Source of the DNA: CAWANF01 sp963783355
Lineage (GTDB): Bacteria > Bacteroidota > Rhodothermia > Balneolales > DATFMH01
Direction: 5' to 3'
DNA: 64,000 nucleotides
Assembly: GCA_963783355.1 (NCBI GenBank)
Contig: CAWANF010000001.1
Coordinates: 372,001-436,000 of the forward strand
Of the stretch, positions 61,301 to 64,000 are shown one piece after another (the stretch's first letter is position 1; the number at the start of each line of letters is the position of its first letter). A program made the translations under genes and the position numbers. Under the pieces are notes generated by a model. The model made no database searches and was not told where the DNA came from. It saw only the letters and a list, made by a program, of their open reading frames with translations.

Positions 61301-64000
61301 CCGATGGAATGAATAACCTGACTTTGAATAATATTGAATTTATTGAGTTTTGGGTTCAGCCGATTTTGCCAAAACAATACCGGACCGATGGAAATATTCA
61401 TCCTTCTGATATTGTGAATGATTATGATGGTAAAATTTACATCGATGTCGGTACGGTGTCTGAAGATGTTATTCCGAACTATACGTCTAATAACGAAGAC
61501 GGGTTGTCACAGCTGGGATCCAGTGGCCTTGTTGTCGACCAGACTGGGCGTTCGTATGTATTGAATGCACAGGCCACCTACGATGGACAATTTTCGACGA
61601 AAAGCCTAGCCCAGGAAGATGTTGGTCTTGATGGTGTGCCGGATTCCGGTGGATATAACGACACTAAAAATGAGCAGACGTTATTCTCAAAGTTTCTTGA
61701 TGAGATGAAAGCGGAATTCGGGGCCGATTCTCCGACCTATAAAGAGATGGATAAGGACCCGTCAAATGACGACTATGTTTATTTTGATCAAGCCAAATTA
61801 CGCCAGGAATATGGGACGAGTAATGGTATTCAACCCTATTTTTATCGCATGTATGGCTATTACGATGGAAATTCGGAACCACCTAATTCCGATGGATACC
61901 GGGCCATAACGAATCGTCCGGATGCCGAAGGTTTGAAAATTCCAAGCTTGCCGAATTACCGTGACTCTTATTTCGAGTATGTCATGAACATCGATCCGGC
62001 TGAAAACAGCACGATGGATGTTGGCAAAAACTATATTGTGGACAAAGTGGAAGATGGCAGTCATCCCGGCGATTACTGGTACCAGGTGCGAATTCCACTC
62101 AGTGAATTTAAAAGAGCCGTTGGTGACATAAAGGATCTGCAGAATGTATCGCATATCCGAATGTGGATGTCGGGTTATGGCAAACCGTTTACTCTGAGAT
62201 TCGCAACATTTCAATTGGTTGGGAGCCAGTGGCGTAAAGCGACGACGGTTGGAAATCAGTCGAATACGAATACCAATTTCCAGGTTTCTACCGTGAGCAT
62301 TGAGGAAAACTCCTCACGTACACCTGTTCCATATCGCGAACCTCCGGGCGCAATCAGGCCTGTTAACCGCACACAACAAGGTAACTTATTGGCAAATGAG
62401 CAGTCTCTGGCTCTGAAGGTCCAGGATTTGAGGCAGGGGGATATGCGAATGATTCGCCGAAATTATCCGGGTGGACTCAACCTGTTAAACTATTCCCACT
62501 TGCGCATGTTTGTTCATGGTGAAGGGTACAAAAACAAAAATAACCTGGAATTAGTGGTACGAATGGGGCGGGATCTGCAAAACGACTATTACGAATATCG
62601 TGAACCGGTGACGCCGACCGATTCCACTTTGTTTGAAGGTAATACTAATACGACCAACCAGGCATTGCTGGATCAGCAGGCAGAGGATGTATGGCTGCCC
62701 AAACAGAACAGTGTAAACCTGGTGTTATCGGCCCTGAATGAATTAAAGCAATTACGAAACCAGGTGAATGGAAATGCCGGAGCACTATTTCAGGATTCTA
62801 CCCTGGCAGAAGATTATGGGGCACCGCCAGGTACGGTTATTGGTGTAAAAGGAAATCCGTCACTGGACAAGATTACGGAAATTGGTATCGGTATTAAAAA
62901 CCCGCTGGATTTGTCCCAAAACGGAATGGGTATTAATACTTCGAAAGGCGTACCATCTCTCGATGCAGAATTATGGGTCGACGAGTTGCGGGTTTCCGGG
63001 TACAACGACAAGAAAGGATGGGCTGCAGATGGCAGCATGCAGATGGTGATGGCTGATTTCGCCCAGGTAAATGCAGGTATCAACCATTCTACGGATGGTT
63101 TTGGAACTCTGGATTCACATCTTGGTCAACGTCAGTATTCAAATAATCTTTCCTACGATATCACGACCAGTGTGAATATGCAGAAGCTGATTCCGGATCG
63201 CTTTGGGTGGAATTTCCCGGTTTCGTTCACAACAAGAAAAAGCATTTCAACCCCGCGTTATTTACCACAGGAAGGGGACATCAGGCTAACGGACTTTGAA
63301 AATGCGGTGAATCGCCGGACGGATATCAACAATGTACAGAAGCAGGAGCTTATTAATGCTCAGATTAACCAGAGTCAGACATACAGTCAGAGTTATTCCC
63401 TGAATATTTCGAATATTTCCAAGCGGTATTCAAAGTCTAAACTGGCACAGTATACGCTGGATAAAACAACTCTGAGTTATGTTTATAATGCCGGAAACGG
63501 CCATGATCCGGTCACTAAATTACGGAACAATTGGGGTTATAACACATCCATTAATTATAATCTGGATTTCAAGAAAGTCGGTTTAGTAAGTCCCTTTCAT
63601 TTCCTGAGAAATGTACCAATAGCAAATGCAATCTCAGGAATGAAATTCGGATATATGCCATCGTCCATCTCCACATCGGCGGGATTACGCCGTCAATACA
63701 GTGAAACTCAACAGCGTCAGATTGGAACTAGTCCGGCATCCTTTAAACAGACGCACAATTTTGATTATACCTCTCAATTTGCACTGGCGTATAATTTTAT
63801 GCCGTCATTACCTATAAATTTTTCAACATCCACGGATTTTGGCTTGAATGATGTTGGTGTGCGTCCTGATCCGTTGGATACCACCCGGTTTGAGACGATT
63901 CCCACATTCGAAGTCTTCAAAAAGATTATCTCGGGCAGTAATGTGAAGCCCCGGCGTACAAATTATAATGAGAAATATTCTGCAAGCTGGCGGCCAAGAT
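58357..64000 (+). CDS. sprA: Cell-surface protein SprA, type IX secretion translocon (3' end outside window)
   Basis: An open frame of 1,881 codons running off the right edge; SprA is normally about 2,300-2,500 residues. I chose GTG 58,357, right after an in-frame stop at 58,354, because it gives a full signal peptide (MQLVNRNISITSGIFLALFF..., cleavage near VMAQT); ATG 58,441 would remove it. SprA features seen: LDFKINIPGGRKSAFTTIFG, GTIGDKLNVSTDWDTERPFD, GNSLIRGGGALFGIK, FIDDFEGSKTSFSF (about residue 850) and repeated barrel strands near the C-terminal half. SprA forms the giant outer-membrane barrel of the T9SS. No frameshift is visible. Confidence 0.95.
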   Translation, partial: MQLVNRNISITSGIFLALFFWGFQSVAVMAQTFQSRNIQKEKTPSSKTLVQTADSTVRIDSVYFPNPKWHRVVTPFRRKRSPLIQPDFPDDKVVVTRDSSGYYSVERQVMGMPASMVTRYNPEEYDSLSLRHNLYENWVSLVQEANLKREIKKGLLDFKINIPGGRKSAFTTIFGKPEVNLRVTGTANMNIGASIQKTADPSLPPDQQKRVDPTFNQNLKLNIQGTIGDKLNVSTDWDTERPFDYQNRLKLEYTGYDDEILKSVELGNVSMETGNSLIRGGGALFGIKSVAKLGALQVTSVVSQQQGKGNTQTITGGSQTQSFSINPADYENNKDFYINFYSWDEFEKAVANPQVNTTLFNFSNIKIYKLDIGNQNITDPQPGVAIVELGTRKQGDQYLPPDESGDNLNESILNQIRSSKIDTIDVSSLAQRLNIGDDRDIVKGTWIELQQGQDYTMNQGLGLLFLKTALLPNEALAVAYDYTDQNGQVHHVGDVQSLGQSVKILKLIRQPNMTSDYSTWGLTMRNIYALGPTNLTENGTDVAVYYTGKNTDSETLPYFNTTLLTDLGLDRVNQDGQTTPDNQIDFIPPIMDATGGRIMFPYREPFGSRITNLIDNNKSVPNPQDLSNNLAFNNLYTDPQEIAQQESKNNIYEIKGTAKGGASDTYNLGIALVEGSVKVFSNGVQLNEGVDYSVDYSLGNIFITNKKYLAPGQQISIQYESNQLLQIQQTSFTGIRAQYDISKNIHIGTTYFRLKDKPLTDKVRIGDEPINNSMIGFDANAKFNTPWLTRAIDKIPLLQTKAPSSLSFSGEFAQLRPGVAQTNAVQTAIRSGKLSPDEKKGLSFIDDFEGSKTSFSFLNPGLWHLAAAPAAIPGYDADINHPSETLQDKVNRSDLRAQFSWYMLPINISSLLGIQRDRVTAKVSVTDIFPQKKTLPQESTIQPLDIYYNPSVRGPYNYNPDMKNLLENQPKKTWGGMTTALPDGMNNLTLNNIEFIEFWVQPILPKQYRTDGNIHPSDIVNDYDGKIYIDVGTVSEDVIPNYTSNNEDGLSQLGSSGLVVDQTGRSYVLNAQATYDGQFSTKSLAQEDVGLDGVPDSGGYNDTKNEQTLFSKFLDEMKAEFGADSPTYKEMDKDPSNDDYVYFDQAKLRQEYGTSNGIQPYFYRMYGYYDGNSEPPNSDGYRAITNRPDAEGLKIPSLPNYRDSYFEYVMNIDPAENSTMDVGKNYIVDKVEDGSHPGDYWYQVRIPLSEFKRAVGDIKDLQNVSHIRMWMSGYGKPFTLRFATFQLVGSQWRKATTVGNQSNTNTNFQVSTVSIEENSSRTPVPYREPPGAIRPVNRTQQGNLLANEQSLALKVQDLRQGDMRMIRRNYPGGLNLLNYSHLRMFVHGEGYKNKNNLELVVRMGRDLQNDYYEYREPVTPTDSTLFEGNTNTTNQALLDQQAEDVWLPKQNSVNLVLSALNELKQLRNQVNGNAGALFQDSTLAEDYGAPPGTVIGVKGNPSLDKITEIGIGIKNPLDLSQNGMGINTSKGVPSLDAELWVDELRVSGYNDKKGWAADGSMQMVMADFAQVNAGINHSTDGFGTLDSHLGQRQYSNNLSYDITTSVNMQKLIPDRFGWNFPVSFTTRKSISTPRYLPQEGDIRLTDFENAVNRRTDINNVQKQELINAQINQSQTYSQSYSLNISNISKRYSKSKLAQYTLDKTTLSYVYNAGNGHDPVTKLRNNWGYNTSINYNLDFKKVGLVSPFHFLRNVPIANAISGMKFGYMPSSISTSAGLRRQYSETQQRQIGTSPASFKQTHNFDYTSQFALAYNFMPSLPINFSTSTDFGLNDVGVRPDPLDTTRFETIPTFEVFKKIISGSNVKPRRTNYNEKYSASWRPR

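Overview
The window looks like a chromosome segment of a member of the Bacteroidota (FCB group). The evidence is sprA (type IX secretion / gliding translocon), a gldE-like gene next to ssb, a type III glutamine synthetase, a propeller-type sensor kinase, a DUF4290-like protein and weak Shine-Dalgarno sequences. Base composition is moderately AT-rich and even. I cannot fix the order. Monohaem cytochromes and a complete menaquinone set point to a respiring organism, perhaps from the Balneolia/Rhodothermia side rather than a gut Bacteroides, but that is inference.

Bases 1-24,700 form a carbohydrate-catabolism district. First is an L-rhamnose locus: the C-terminal dehydrogenase part of a bifunctional aldolase/dehydrogenase, a 61-residue membrane protein, RhaI-type isomerase, FGGY kinase and a convergent SorC-type regulator. 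A decayed heparinase II/III-like lyase gene and a secreted GH3 enzyme follow. Next is a five-gene operon for a non-phosphorylated 6-deoxyhexose pathway (FAH-type hydrolase, two SDRs, lactonase) ending in a secreted GH65-like protein. Then comes a hexuronate block: kdgF-like cupin, uxaC, kdgK, kdgA, exuT-like transporter, kduI, kduD, uxaB, a zinc alcohol dehydrogenase, a RhaM/FucU-type mutarotase and a UxaA-family dehydratase (24,779-26,437). Together these would convert rhamnose, probably fucose, and saturated and unsaturated uronates into pyruvate, glyceraldehyde-3-phosphate and lactate/lactaldehyde. A shared palindrome near TGTTACCGGTAACA lies upstream of uxaC, kdgK, kduI and uxaB, which suggests one uronate regulon.

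Bases 27,000-34,300 hold an AidB-like acyl-CoA dehydrogenase, an unrecognised membrane-anchored exported protein, an SDR, ssb, gldE and purB.

Bases 34,350-51,050 carry all seven menaquinone genes menF, D, H, B, A, C, E on the minus strand in collinear order. They are separated into three pieces by glnN, an orphan sensor kinase with about 14 propeller repeats, and an oppositely oriented trio (cytochrome c, outer-membrane barrel, cytochrome c lipoprotein).

Bases 51,400-64,000 carry a GNAT acetyltransferase, a SpoIID-like protein with a DUF4290-like partner, cystathionine beta-synthase with a DUF3467 protein, lptF/lptG-type permeases, and the first about 1,880 codons of sprA, which runs off the window. 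I found no rRNA, tRNA, CRISPR array or intact insertion sequence.
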